A stretch of 44,640 nt of DNA. Source: an archaeon CG10_big_fil_rev_8_21_14_0_10_43_11. GTDB lineage: Archaea; Nanobdellota; Nanobdellia; PEZQ01. Numbering within the stretch: the first letter of the stretch is position 1; each line of letters opens with the position of its first letter. Where the stretch lies: contig PEZQ01000008.1 in the NCBI GenBank assembly GCA_002763265.1, positions 37,788 through 82,427 of the forward strand, read 5' to 3'. Made by a program: the position numbers and the translations under genes. The notes under the pieces were generated by a model. The model did not search any database. It saw only the letters and a program-made list of their open reading frames with translations, and was not told the DNA's origin. Of the stretch, positions 16,976 to 25,784 are shown one piece after another.

Positions 16976-17770
16976 ATGAAAAAACAAAAAACACGCCAAG
17001 ACGCGCTTGACAAGCGTCTTTTGGCACGAAACGGGAAAAAATTGAACACGGTTATTAGCGCGCTTTTGGCTGATAACGAACTTGATGCTCTTTTAGAACT
17101 TGCAAACATTGTCTCAATAAAACGCCTCGGATTCAACGACCATGGACGCGTGCATGCGCGCATTGTTGCGCTTAACGCGCTCACCCTGCTTGATTTGATT
17201 CATGCAAAAACAAAAACCAGTCTTGAAGAAGAAGGAATCGGTGATTTTGAGGACTCTCAGGTCGTAGCGGTTGTTGCCGGATTTGTGCATGATGTTGGTA
17301 TGAGTACCGGACGCTACGAGCATGAAATGCACGGACTTGTTCTTTTGCACGATATTGTGATGCGCATACTTACCACACACTATGAGCCTGCAAAAGCGCG
17401 CGTGATGCACGCAATGATTCAAGAAGCGGTTGCAGGCCATATGGGAACGCGGCCAATTACCAGTATTGAAGGCGGGGTTGTGCCCATTGCAGACGGGTGT
17501 GATATCACTAAAGGCCGTTCTCGCATCCCCCTGCGACTGAGTGAACAAGCGCATAAAGCAGATATTCATGAATTCTCAGCAAACGCAATACAAAGCGTAA
17601 GCATAGAAGGCGGAAGAGAAAAAGCAATTCATATCACGGCAATCATGGACAATCCTGCGGGCTTGTTTCAAATTGAGCAAATCCTATTGCCAAAAATAAA
17701 AGTCACACCGCTCAAAAATGATGTGCGCGTGCTTGCTCGAATTGGGAAAAAAACGTACACATACCTGTAA
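16976..17770 (+). CDS. HD-domain metal-dependent phosphohydrolase, 264 aa
   Basis: The HD superfamily hydrolyses phosphoester bonds with metal ions held by histidines and aspartates. The motifs can be followed along the chain: FNDHGRVHA (H56, H60), GFVHDVGM (H105, D106), YEHEMHG (H116, H119), AGHMG (H155) and IADGCDITKGRSR (D173). The last 70 residues form a second alpha-beta domain. The start codon ATG at 16976 lies 33 nt after ogt and could be co-transcribed with it. The substrate is not evident. Confidence 0.88.
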   Translation: MKKQKTRQDALDKRLLARNGKKLNTVISALLADNELDALLELANIVSIKRLGFNDHGRVHARIVALNALTLLDLIHAKTKTSLEEEGIGDFEDSQVVAVVAGFVHDVGMSTGRYEHEMHGLVLLHDIVMRILTTHYEPAKARVMHAMIQEAVAGHMGTRPITSIEGGVVPIADGCDITKGRSRIPLRLSEQAHKADIHEFSANAIQSVSIEGGREKAIHITAIMDNPAGLFQIEQILLPKIKVTPLKNDVRVLARIGKKTYTYL

Positions 17771-17806
17771 AAACGTTTTTAAACACGCGCGGGATTATTG
17801 CGGGCT

Positions 17807-18205
17807 ATGAAAACAATTCGCGTATATCCCGCATACCATATTGTTTCTCGTAGTGATGAAACAAAAAACGGAGTTATCTTTGTTGGCCAACACAACAACG
17901 TTATTGGATTTAGAGGCAAAAATTGTGAGCTTATCCCGATTAGAAGCGTGTACAATCCAAACAATCACTACACGCTAAGCTGTTTTAACAATGATGCGAG
18001 CGTGCCAAGCGTGGATGAGATGCAAAAAAAACAAGGACTTGTGATATATGAACCAACAAAAAACGTAACGCATGGCAGTCTTGTTGGCATCTTGGAACAC
18101 ACGAAAAAAAGTGGCATCCAAAAATTCTTTTTTGATTCAAAAGGAGTTATTAGCGGAGAACCTGATTTTGCGTGGCTTGTTGAAAACCTGCTTGAAACGC
18201 AGTGA
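17807..18205 (+). CDS. Hypothetical protein, 132 aa
   Basis: I do not recognise this family. The protein is soluble and beta-rich at the N-terminus (MKTIRVYPAYHIVSRSDETK, then VIFVGQHNNVIGF), with a helical C-terminus ending FAWLVENLLETQ. A frame extension to a TTG at 17798 exists, but the ATG at 17807 is preferred: a clear TATA box, GTTTTTAAACAC at about 17775-17786, lies about 26 nt upstream and predicts a leaderless transcript. It converges on the MscS gene with an 7-nt spacer. Confidence 0.62.
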   Translation: MKTIRVYPAYHIVSRSDETKNGVIFVGQHNNVIGFRGKNCELIPIRSVYNPNNHYTLSCFNNDASVPSVDEMQKKQGLVIYEPTKNVTHGSLVGILEHTKKSGIQKFFFDSKGVISGEPDFAWLVENLLETQ

Positions 18206-18212
18206 GCGCGGC

Positions 18213-19097
18213 CTACACGGTATCGTAACCGGAAAATCTTGGGTAGGTTATTTTCTCTTTTTTAAACACTTCTTTTACGCGCAGCGCAATATCAGTTCGA
18301 AACGCGACTTCTCTTCTCTGGTCAAACACGTAGGCTTTGACAACAAATTGAGTAAAATGCGTTCCTTCACTTACCACAATGCTCACGGGCTTATGGAAGT
18401 TGCAGTATGATGAGCCTACTGCAGCTTCCCACAAAATCTTTTTGACAAGGCGTGGGTCGTTTTCTGGTGCGGTGTAAAAGGTTGTTATCACAAGCATTGA
18501 CAATCCCCCGCTTGTGGCGTTTGCAAGCTGGCGTGTTTGCACAAGACTGTTTGGAATGCTTACCTGCGTGTCATCAAGGGTTTGAATTCTTGTGTCAAAC
18601 AATCCCACGCTTTTAACTTCTCCATAAAAGTTATCAACTGAAATCTTATCCCCCACGCTATACGATTTTGACCAGGTAAGCATGATACCACTTAAAATGT
18701 TTGCAATAATCTCTTTTGCTCCAAAACCAAGGGATATAACAACAATTCCAACACCGGCAACAAGTGTGCCGCTTGGAATGCGAAACACTGATGTAAGAAT
18801 AAGAAGAAACGTGACTGAATAAATAAGAAACATGATAATGGGCACCACGTTTTTTATCATCAAACGATAGCGCGTTGTTCGCTCTGAAACGTAGGTAAGA
18901 AACACACGCAGTGCGCGGGAAAGCAGTAGTGCGAGCACAAAAAGGATAATGCCTGAAATGAGTTGCGCAACTGAAATGTCGTGGAGAACATCAAATTCAG
19001 GCATGACGTTTGAAACAACGCTTGGAAGCGATAAATTTTGTGCAAAAACACTTGTTAGGGATAATAACGCTGCAAGCACCACTTGTTTTCTTCTCAT
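18213..19097 (-). CDS. mscS: Small-conductance mechanosensitive channel (MscS family), 294 aa
   Basis: An N-terminal hydrophobic segment with a possible signal-peptide cleavage site (VFAQN) is followed by three membrane helices. The pore-lining third helix is clear: GVGIVVISLGFGAKEIIANILSG, then the beta domain with YSVGDKISVDNFYGEVKSVGLFDTRIQTLDD and IPNSLV. Length and order match MscS. The ATG at 19097 shares a base with the TGA of the upstream ATPase gene; a GTG one codon earlier (19100) is the alternative. GGAG lies 6 nt before the ATG. Translation is almost certainly coupled to the ATPase. Confidence 0.93.
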   Translation of the reverse strand: MRRKQVVLAALLSLTSVFAQNLSLPSVVSNVMPEFDVLHDISVAQLISGIILFVLALLLSRALRVFLTYVSERTTRYRLMIKNVVPIIMFLIYSVTFLLILTSVFRIPSGTLVAGVGIVVISLGFGAKEIIANILSGIMLTWSKSYSVGDKISVDNFYGEVKSVGLFDTRIQTLDDTQVSIPNSLVQTRQLANATSGGLSMLVITTFYTAPENDPRLVKKILWEAAVGSSYCNFHKPVSIVVSEGTHFTQFVVKAYVFDQRREVAFRTDIALRVKEVFKKEKITYPRFSGYDTV

Positions 19098-20269
19098 CAC
19101 ACGTTCTCCGTGAGTATGTTATATTTTTTGAGCACACCTTCAAGCAAAGGAAGAATAATAATTGGCGCACGATAATAGTTTCCTTCTTTTATAATGATGC
19201 GCTTAAAGTGCAAGTCATTAAGAATGATTTTTGCTTCCACGCGCTCAAGGCCCATGATAACAGCAAAGTCTTGAGCGCTCAGCGCGCTGTGAAAAAGAAT
19301 AGTTGAAACGGCAAAGATACGGTCTTCTGCATCTGAGAGCAAATCATCCATGTCAAGGGCACGCACGTTTTGGAGAGTAACGCGTTTTTTATCATACATT
19401 ACTGAGTGCTTCACGTATTGCAATGCAGCAAGGGGGTTTCCTTCGCTTACTTTTGCAATTTGCGCCCATAACTCGCTCTCAAGCTTTTTTGCATTTACCA
19501 CGCGATGCGTTTTTGCGTATTCTCGCGAAGCTGAAATGCGGATTGCAAGTCCTGTTGATTCAAATACGCGCGTAATCAAAAATTTGAGTTCGCGCTCACC
19601 CATGCCCGGGATGACTTTTACTTTTGAAAAAAGAAGAGACAGTTTAAGCACTTCATTAAGATAGTAATAGGAATACTTGTCCCACGTTGTGACCCACAGC
19701 ACGTTTTTTTGTGTCACTTCAATAAGATAGAATAATGTTTTTATCAAATCAAAACCTCCAATTTTTCGCAAAAAAAGAAGGTGACAGTCGTCAATAAAAA
19801 TAGCACGTTTCTTCTTGTTGAGTTTTGTGATTAATTGGGAGATTGACGAGCATTGAAGCTTCAGCGCTTTTGAGAATGCGTATATAAGTTCGCGCTCATC
19901 ACTCATTCGTTCAAGATGCATGAGAAGGGTTCCTTTTTGCGCGTGGTGTTTTAAAAACGCGGTTTTACCAACGCCTCTCCCCCCAACAATAGCAAAACTT
20001 CCGCTGCGCTTTTCGTTCCACTCACCAAACCAGCTGTCAACTTCCTCATCTATAGGGCGGGGGATATAGTCTTCTTTTGAAGGAAAATCAAGCACCAACT
20101 TTTTTTCAAGTTCTTGAGGAAGTTTTGATGCGTAATCAACAAATTCAATTGTTTCAGTTTCAATCACTTGTTTTCCAAGAACAGATTCGCGCAAGTCTAA
20201 CAGTTCTTTTTTTAACACGTCCTCAGAAGAGTACATGAACCGTTTGAGCAAGAACACCGTGTCAAGCAC
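19097..20269 (-). CDS. AAA/STAND-type ATPase with C-terminal winged helix, 390 aa
   Basis: The chain has a helical N-terminus (about 1-85), a P-loop ATPase domain with Walker A GGRGVGKTA (96-104) and Walker B AIFIDDCH (156-163), a sensor-like WVTTWD segment, and a C-terminal winged-helix-like part ending PLLEGVLKKYNIL. This layout matches the archaeal ATPase/Orc-like STAND group. The start at 20269 is GTG; ATG at 20236 (MYSSEDVLKK) is a good alternative. It has no membrane helix. It lies between two MscS channel genes and overlaps the downstream one, which hints at a role with that channel; this is inference. Confidence 0.8.
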   Translation of the reverse strand: MLDTVFLLKRFMYSSEDVLKKELLDLRESVLGKQVIETETIEFVDYASKLPQELEKKLVLDFPSKEDYIPRPIDEEVDSWFGEWNEKRSGSFAIVGGRGVGKTAFLKHHAQKGTLLMHLERMSDERELIYAFSKALKLQCSSISQLITKLNKKKRAIFIDDCHLLFLRKIGGFDLIKTLFYLIEVTQKNVLWVTTWDKYSYYYLNEVLKLSLLFSKVKVIPGMGERELKFLITRVFESTGLAIRISASREYAKTHRVVNAKKLESELWAQIAKVSEGNPLAALQYVKHSVMYDKKRVTLQNVRALDMDDLLSDAEDRIFAVSTILFHSALSAQDFAVIMGLERVEAKIILNDLHFKRIIIKEGNYYRAPIIILPLLEGVLKKYNILTENV

Positions 20270-20404
20270 ACGATTTAATGTTTTTAGGTGTTTTTTTTGC
20301 GCGCGTGCTTGCTTTTTGTAGTTTGTTCACTTTCACTTCCCCTCCCGCTAACAGAATACAGGACATACTGGCTATAAAAATGTTAAAGCACGCGTGCATC
20401 CTGT

Positions 20405-21490
20405 TTATTTTTGAAGAAAAACAGTTTGCGTAGGATACGCAAGTTCAATCTTGTTTTTCTCAAATGCTTCAACAATAGCAAGATTCACGTCTTGCTGTGT
20501 GTCCATATATCTATTGTAATCACTTGTGTTTACATAATACACAACTTCGTATGAGAGACTTGAATCCTTAAATGATTGAAAATGCACACGGTCAAGATCT
20601 GCACTCTCAATTGTTTTAAAAATATCACTAATAAGAGTTGGAATAGTTCTAAGCTTTTTTGCCGGCGTCTGGTATGTGACGCCAAGGGTAAACACGACGC
20701 GGCGTTTTTTCATGCGCTTGTAATTCTGCACGCGCGTTTCAGTTAGTTCTTTGTTTGGCACGATAAGTTCTTGTCCTTGTAGTGTGGTGATGCGCGTTGA
20801 CTTGATGCCAATCTTTTTTACAGTTCCGCTATCAGTGCCGATTACAATAAAATCACCTGCTTTAAAGGGTTTGTCAAAGAACAAGGAAAGTGAGGATAAC
20901 ACGTCAGAGAGAATGTTTTGGAGCGCAAATGCAATTGCAATACCGCCAATACCAAGACCTGCAACAAGGGCTGAAACATCATAGCCCATGTTTTGGATGA
21001 TAAGCACAATTGCAATTACCCATACCAGTGCTTTGAGAATTTTTGAGAGCACGTCTAAGAGTGACATATCAATCTCGCCGGCGCCTTTTCGTTTCTCCAC
21101 AAGTTTTGCGTATCCAAAATCAATAAGGGCCGTAATCGCGTGCACCGCGTAATACACAAGAACCAAACTTATCAAAAGTGAGAGCACGGTCGCAAACGTG
21201 CCGGTAAACCCAAGAAAGGGTGAAGAAACGAGCAATGCTACTGCAAGATAAAAGGGCGTGCCTGCGCTATCAAGAATGGAAACCACCAGGTCGTCAACAT
21301 CGTTTTTTGTTCGTTTTGAAACGTTTTTTAATCGTTTGACAAGAAGCAATTCAAAGACTTTAAGCGAAATGATTGTTGCAAAAAAACTAATCACCGCACT
21401 GCCATACCTAAGCGCAAAGTCAGAGCCAAACACGGCGCTTGCTCGCGCCATTGCGTCAGTTATAAGAAGTGCAAGCGTAACTTCAGCCAT
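20405..21490 (-). CDS. MscS-family mechanosensitive ion channel, 361 aa
   Basis: About five membrane helices precede the conserved pore helix and beta domain: VSALVAGLGIGGIAIAFALQ, then NILSDVLSSLSLFFDKPFKAGDF, followed by GTVKKIGIKSTRITTLQGQELIVPNKEL. The C-terminal alpha-beta domain ends YPTQTVFLQK. It is longer than the neighbouring MscS and has extra N-terminal helices, so the two are paralogues but not recent copies. A TATA-like AATTATTTATAGC at about 21517-21528 lies about 30 nt before the ATG. It probably protects against hypo-osmotic shock. Confidence 0.94.
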   Translation of the reverse strand: MAEVTLALLITDAMARASAVFGSDFALRYGSAVISFFATIISLKVFELLLVKRLKNVSKRTKNDVDDLVVSILDSAGTPFYLAVALLVSSPFLGFTGTFATVLSLLISLVLVYYAVHAITALIDFGYAKLVEKRKGAGEIDMSLLDVLSKILKALVWVIAIVLIIQNMGYDVSALVAGLGIGGIAIAFALQNILSDVLSSLSLFFDKPFKAGDFIVIGTDSGTVKKIGIKSTRITTLQGQELIVPNKELTETRVQNYKRMKKRRVVFTLGVTYQTPAKKLRTIPTLISDIFKTIESADLDRVHFQSFKDSSLSYEVVYYVNTSDYNRYMDTQQDVNLAIVEAFEKNKIELAYPTQTVFLQK

Positions 21491-21532
21491 CCCACACCAT
21501 AGCAGTTTGTAGTGCTATAAATAATTTGTTAA

Positions 21533-21608
21533 AAAAAATGAAAAAGAATAAGCGCCCAAGCCAGAATTCCACCGCACCTTTTTTAGAAAAAAAGCTGCAC
21601 CAAAAAAG
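21533..21608 (-). repeat. tRNA-3'-end mini-element behind tRNA-Asp, with att-like copy of the tRNA 3' end
   Basis: Two parts, read in tRNA orientation. Positions 21608-21566 form a hairpin element containing GGTGCAGC, T-run, CT, A-run, GGTGCGGTGGAAT; it is nearly identical to the element behind tRNA-Thr. Positions 21568-21533 hold a copy of the end of tRNA-Asp plus its downstream flank: the 25 nt at 21533-21557 equal those at 21665-21689 exactly, and a further 11 nt of T-stem match at 7 positions. The distance between the copies is 132 bp. The layout is that of a short insertion bounded by att-like repeats. Confidence 0.8.
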
Positions 21609-21684
21609 TAGGTGTATCAAAGCGTTTAGAAAACTACTAAATAGAGCAGAGTAAGCCCTTAAACAAAAAATGAAAAAGAATAAG

Positions 21685-21759
21685 CGCCCCGGCCGGGATT
21701 TGAACCCGGGTCATCGGAGTGACAATCCGATATCCTAGGCCAGACTAGACTACCAGGGC
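21685..21759 (-). tRNA. tRNA-Asp (GTC)
   Basis: The 75-nt gene folds as a cloverleaf: acceptor GCCCTGG pairs with CCGGGGC (one G-T pair), the anticodon loop is TTGTCAC within a TCGGA/TCCGA stem, and the T-arm is CCGGG-TTCAAAT-CCCGG. The discriminator base is G and CCA is not encoded. No intron is seen. The 3' end is directly followed by a flank that is duplicated 132 bp further on. Confidence 0.96.
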
Positions 21760-21817
21760 CTAGCGTTGAATAAAATAAGAATCATTTAAGTACTTTTCTG
21801 CAAGAATGCTTCAAAGG

Positions 21818-24800
21818 TTATTTGTAGTTGTCGCATGAGATACCATTTGATGAATTGTACAAGTCATTCATCTGATTTTGAGTAATATCCATGTTAAACA
21901 CCATGAACTCATCAAGCAAGCCATCCCATGGATTCCCATCCCAACCCTTGCCAATCGTGTTATTGCCCGCGCGCGTTGATGAAGCATATGCGTTCGTTGC
22001 AGACTTCATAAGAGTCGCGTTCGTATACCCTTTAACTGAAGAAAGCGTGTTATTCCACGTCAAGCATGAGAAATACCATTGACTCGTGCTGTTTGAAAGG
22101 AAAGGCACTCCCCAAAGCCCACTGCCAAGATTGTTTTGCACCGCCCAAACATAACCCTGTTCATTGCCATTACCATGAATTCGCCACGCAATTTCACCTC
22201 CAGAATAGCTTGCACCACCATACAAATAATCCCACGAACCGCTGGTAATACCCTCCGTGTTATGCCACACGCACACTGTCCCGGCTGCAAGCTCATCAAG
22301 CATTGCATCTTCAATGGTAGCATAGGCATCCACACCATCAAGGGTTAAACACTCATTTATTTTACAATTCGTATGCGTTGAATTCGCATCATTAAGATAT
22401 TGTGCAGCGTACGTTCCTGTTGCGTCAAGCGCAGTATCGTTTCGTCCATTATTATCAAGGTCATCATAATCAAAACTAAAACACGCAACCAAATTTTCTT
22501 TTGCAGGTGAAACGGCACTCACATTAAACGTGACTGTGTCACTTCCATATCCCCCCGTGTTCGTGCACGTCACTAAAACAGTGTACATTCCCCCATCAAG
22601 AACTGAGGAATTTGTAAAGTTAAAAGGTGCTGAATAATCACTACCACTAAAGTAGCTCGAGTTTGTGTAGCACTCATCAACAGAACCTTCCACGGTTACA
22701 TCAATTGATATTGTTTCATTAGACAAAAGCGTTACCCCCTCAGAGGGAGTATCAATTGTAACACGTGGAGGCGTGTAGTAGTGGTCACATGAATACCCAC
22801 GACCATAATTGTATAACAAGTTTGCAAGGGATTGGCTCATATTTGTTTCAAGCACAATAATTTCATCAATCGTGCCATTCCACGGCTGACCGTCCCACCC
22901 GTCACCAAATGTGTTATTCCTGCTGCCCGTTGATGAGTCATACGTGTTTGGCGCTGACGAGACGAGTTTTCCATCCTGCCACACGTACGTGTTTGACGCG
23001 TCCCAACTCATGCAGATAAAATAATTCTTTGACGTGTTCGTATCCACACTCACGCTTGTTCCTGCATTGTTTTGAGTAAACCAACCACTTGTGCTATTAA
23101 GAATACGCATACCAAGCTCATCACTTGATGGATTTGATGACGCGCCAAGCAAATAATTATAACTCCCACTGGCAAGACTATCAACGTTGTACCACATGCA
23201 CACCGTGCCATTCTCCAAATTATTTAACAAGCCATTGTCAACGCTCAAATAATCGTTTGTGCCATCAAATTTCAAACACTCACCCAACTGGCACTCAGTC
23301 GCTGTAGGTGTTGCCCCAACAACTTGCGCAGAATAATTCCCACGCTCACCAACAACTGTATCATTCACACTCGCACCTGTTTCAAGCTCATCATAATCCA
23401 GCGAAAAACACTCACGAACCTCAGAAGAACCGAAAATTGTGTTATAGGCATTGACAATACCATGACCTTGCTCAATATCATTACATCTATCTGAAACTGA
23501 CTCATCATAAAGTGAACCATCAAAATAATAAAAATAATTTCTAGGTTGACAACTAATCGTATCTAAAGTAGTAGATTTTAAGATGTGGATGATTTCTTGA
23601 TTTGATGCAGAAGGATTTTTTTGCAGATAAAGAGCTGCAATCCCTGAAACATAGGGCGCAGCATATGAAGTTCCAGAATCATAAGCATACCATTGACGAG
23701 TGCAGTTGTCAGTTACATTAATAGAACAGGAATAGGAAGAAAATGTTGTAACTCCTGGAGCCACGACATCCAACTCCGTTCCATGACTAGACCAGTAGGG
23801 AACAGTGCCATTATTATCTATTGCGCCTACTGATAACACTTTTGAAGCACACGCGGGGTCACGCATACCCCCAACGCCTTCATTTCCTGCAGCAACAACA
23901 ACTAAATAACCACTATCTACTGCCCAATTAGTTAAGTTAGCAAATACTTCAGTATCACAGGTAGATGTATGAAGATTAGTCTTGTTACCAAAACTTAAGC
24001 TCATAATACGCGCATCAATACTATCCACCGCATATTCAATTGCGTGGCGAACGTTATCCTCTGTACCAACTCCATTTGCATCTAATACTTTTAGCATATA
24101 GAGCCCCGCATTTGGAGCAATGCCTCTAACAGAATTACCCTTCAATTGATTGAATCCACTGCCCACGATTATTCCAGAAATAAGAGTTCCATGCCCTCTT
24201 AAATCAGTGCAGTTATTAGTCTGATTTCCTGAAGGTTCATCAGCAACAAAATTATAACAACCAACAATACTGCTATTTGTCTCGTAGTGTAAGTTGTCAA
24301 CACCCGAATCAAGAACAACGATAGTTTCCCCACTTCCATTAACACCAAAGGTACTAAGTAACTCAGCTCCAATGACTTTTAGACCTGACAAATCACTTTC
24401 TTCATAATAGATTACATCTCGCAACCAATCTTCTAGAGCAATTAATTCGTCTGCAATTTTTTCAGGACAGTTGAATGAAGCGGAGTCAGAGAAAATGTAT
24501 ACTCTAAAGCAACCATTGCTAACTAACAAATCAATGTTTTTCTTAAGAGAAGATTCAGCAACGACACGCTTGTAAGAAATATTATTTTTGACAGTCACTC
24601 TCGTTTCGTAATTTCTTTGAACATTTGAAAAGTCAAACTGTGGCACTTCACTCCAATTAACTTTATCTTCAATAACGGATTGTACCAGCGTTTGCGTGGA
24701 AGAATTATTGTATGTTACAATTGTTTGATTTGTAGCATTTGTAGAATTAGTAATATTCAATGCAAAACCAGTGAGCGCGAATAAAAACAAGACAGAGAAT

Positions 24801-24838
24801 GATAGACTAAAAATGAACAGATATTTCTTCTGATTCAC
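21818..24838 (-). CDS. Secreted subtilisin-like serine protease (S8) with two LamG-like domains, 1006 aa
   Basis: A signal peptide (about 1-27) is followed by an N-glycosylation-rich propeptide region. The S8 domain has the complete catalytic set: IVVLDSGVD (D177), DLRGHGTLISG (H216), VVAAGNEG (oxyanion N319) and DSGTSYAAPYVSG (S391). Then come a LamG/concanavalin-like domain (about 490-700), an Ig-like domain (about 705-800) and a second LamG-like domain (about 805-1006), with no membrane anchor. The start is GTG with GGAGGG 6 nt upstream. The protease half is AT-rich and poor in the GCGC-type words common elsewhere, while the LamG half is not, which suggests a mosaic origin. It likely degrades extracellular protein or modifies the surface. 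Confidence 0.95.
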   Translation of the reverse strand: MNQKKYLFIFSLSFSVLFLFALTGFALNITNSTNATNQTIVTYNNSSTQTLVQSVIEDKVNWSEVPQFDFSNVQRNYETRVTVKNNISYKRVVAESSLKKNIDLLVSNGCFRVYIFSDSASFNCPEKIADELIALEDWLRDVIYYEESDLSGLKVIGAELLSTFGVNGSGETIVVLDSGVDNLHYETNSSIVGCYNFVADEPSGNQTNNCTDLRGHGTLISGIIVGSGFNQLKGNSVRGIAPNAGLYMLKVLDANGVGTEDNVRHAIEYAVDSIDARIMSLSFGNKTNLHTSTCDTEVFANLTNWAVDSGYLVVVAAGNEGVGGMRDPACASKVLSVGAIDNNGTVPYWSSHGTELDVVAPGVTTFSSYSCSINVTDNCTRQWYAYDSGTSYAAPYVSGIAALYLQKNPSASNQEIIHILKSTTLDTISCQPRNYFYYFDGSLYDESVSDRCNDIEQGHGIVNAYNTIFGSSEVRECFSLDYDELETGASVNDTVVGERGNYSAQVVGATPTATECQLGECLKFDGTNDYLSVDNGLLNNLENGTVCMWYNVDSLASGSYNYLLGASSNPSSDELGMRILNSTSGWFTQNNAGTSVSVDTNTSKNYFICMSWDASNTYVWQDGKLVSSAPNTYDSSTGSRNNTFGDGWDGQPWNGTIDEIIVLETNMSQSLANLLYNYGRGYSCDHYYTPPRVTIDTPSEGVTLLSNETISIDVTVEGSVDECYTNSSYFSGSDYSAPFNFTNSSVLDGGMYTVLVTCTNTGGYGSDTVTFNVSAVSPAKENLVACFSFDYDDLDNNGRNDTALDATGTYAAQYLNDANSTHTNCKINECLTLDGVDAYATIEDAMLDELAAGTVCVWHNTEGITSGSWDYLYGGASYSGGEIAWRIHGNGNEQGYVWAVQNNLGSGLWGVPFLSNSTSQWYFSCLTWNNTLSSVKGYTNATLMKSATNAYASSTRAGNNTIGKGWDGNPWDGLLDEFMVFNMDITQNQMNDLYNSSNGISCDNYK

Positions 24839-24983
24839 CTAAGCCCTCCAAAACAAAATAACAAAGTTACAATTATATAAAATTTATTAAAAAACTACTA
24901 AAAACAAGATACTACATACAACGAATACAACACTAATTCAAAAACAATTGACATTGCTTCATAACTAAAACCTATACAAATAA

Positions 24984-25490
24984 TTATTGAAAAACACACG
25001 TTGTTTCTGCTGAAGTTCCACCTAGAAAGAGGGCGTATAAACCATACTGGCTTCCAACGACAAAATTGGAATTTTCTTCATCAAGTACCCAAGTAACAGT
25101 AACTGAATCACCTACATCAAGAAAGTCAGAATCAGCAACACCAACAACGCTATTGTTTTCTATGTATAGTAAATCAACACCATTCTCATCCCGCACTGTA
25201 AGAGAGATTTCCCCGTTATGAATTGGTCTAGACCCGATGTTCTTAAACGTAAGTGTAATCTTACCTGATTCAACTCCTTCCTGTGCAATACATGACTTTG
25301 AGAGTATATCAACACGTATGGGTGCTGTTGAAATCCCAAAACTAGGCGTACTTACGCTAGGAGGTGAAGGAGGAGTTATAATCTCATAGACAATAGGATA
25401 TATTAAAAATATTCCACTAGCAGCGCTTATACCCACTACCACACCGATCGCGAGAAAAAAATATTTATTTGCAAGTAAGTTTCCCTTCAC
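24984..25490 (-). CDS. Membrane-anchored protein with one Ig/CARDB-like domain, about 168 aa
   Basis: One N-terminal membrane helix (YFFLAIGVVVGISAASGIFL) is followed by a proline-rich linker and a beta-sandwich region of the CARDB/Ig type (GKITLTFKNIGSRPIHNGEI, VGDSVTVTWVLDEEN). Two cysteines could form a disulfide outside the cell. No ATG is available at the N-terminus; I take the GTG at 25490, about 26 nt after a TATA-like TATAATACTG, over a TTG at 25496. The region is AT-rich like the protease domain next to it. Function unknown; probably a surface protein. Confidence 0.65.
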   Translation of the reverse strand: MKGNLLANKYFFLAIGVVVGISAASGIFLIYPIVYEIITPPSPPSVSTPSFGISTAPIRVDILSKSCIAQEGVESGKITLTFKNIGSRPIHNGEISLTVRDENGVDLLYIENNSVVGVADSDFLDVGDSVTVTWVLDEENSNFVVGSQYGLYALFLGGTSAETTCVFQ

Positions 25491-25568
25491 AATCAATTAA
25501 TCCTCATACAGTATTATAAAATTTTTCCCTTAAAAAAAAGTTAAAATCCACATCATAACCACAAACAC

Positions 25569-25784
25569 TTACCGCGGCACTTCACTCCAATTAACTTTAT
25601 CTTCAACTACTACTTTTGTTTCGATTTGCGTGGAAGAATTATTATACGAAGCAAAAGTTTGATTTGTCCTGTTTGTACTATTCGTTGAATTAGTAATGTT
25701 AAGTGCGGTTGCGGTTACAATCGAAAAGAAGACAGAAAAGAATAAAGAAAGAATGAACAAAAACGTATTCTTACTCTTCTGGAG
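25569..25784 (-). pseudogene. Relic duplicate of the N-terminus of the subtilase gene
   Basis: The frame encodes about 70 residues that mirror the first 67 of the protease at 24838: QKSKNTFLFILSLFFSVFFS against NQKKYLFIFSLSFSVLF, then ALNITNSTNSTN, ASYNNSSTQ and VEDKVNWSEVP. It then stops abruptly at VPR. The original GTG start and its GGAGGG are missing, and only a TTG at 25760 could start it. It overlaps the end of the gene at 25771 by a few bases. A short secreted peptide remains possible, but a truncated duplication is the simpler reading. Confidence 0.7.

Noticed and set aside
17114-17569. 151-aa minus-strand ORF
   Set aside because: It is antisense to the HD phosphohydrolase, whose catalytic motifs are present in order.
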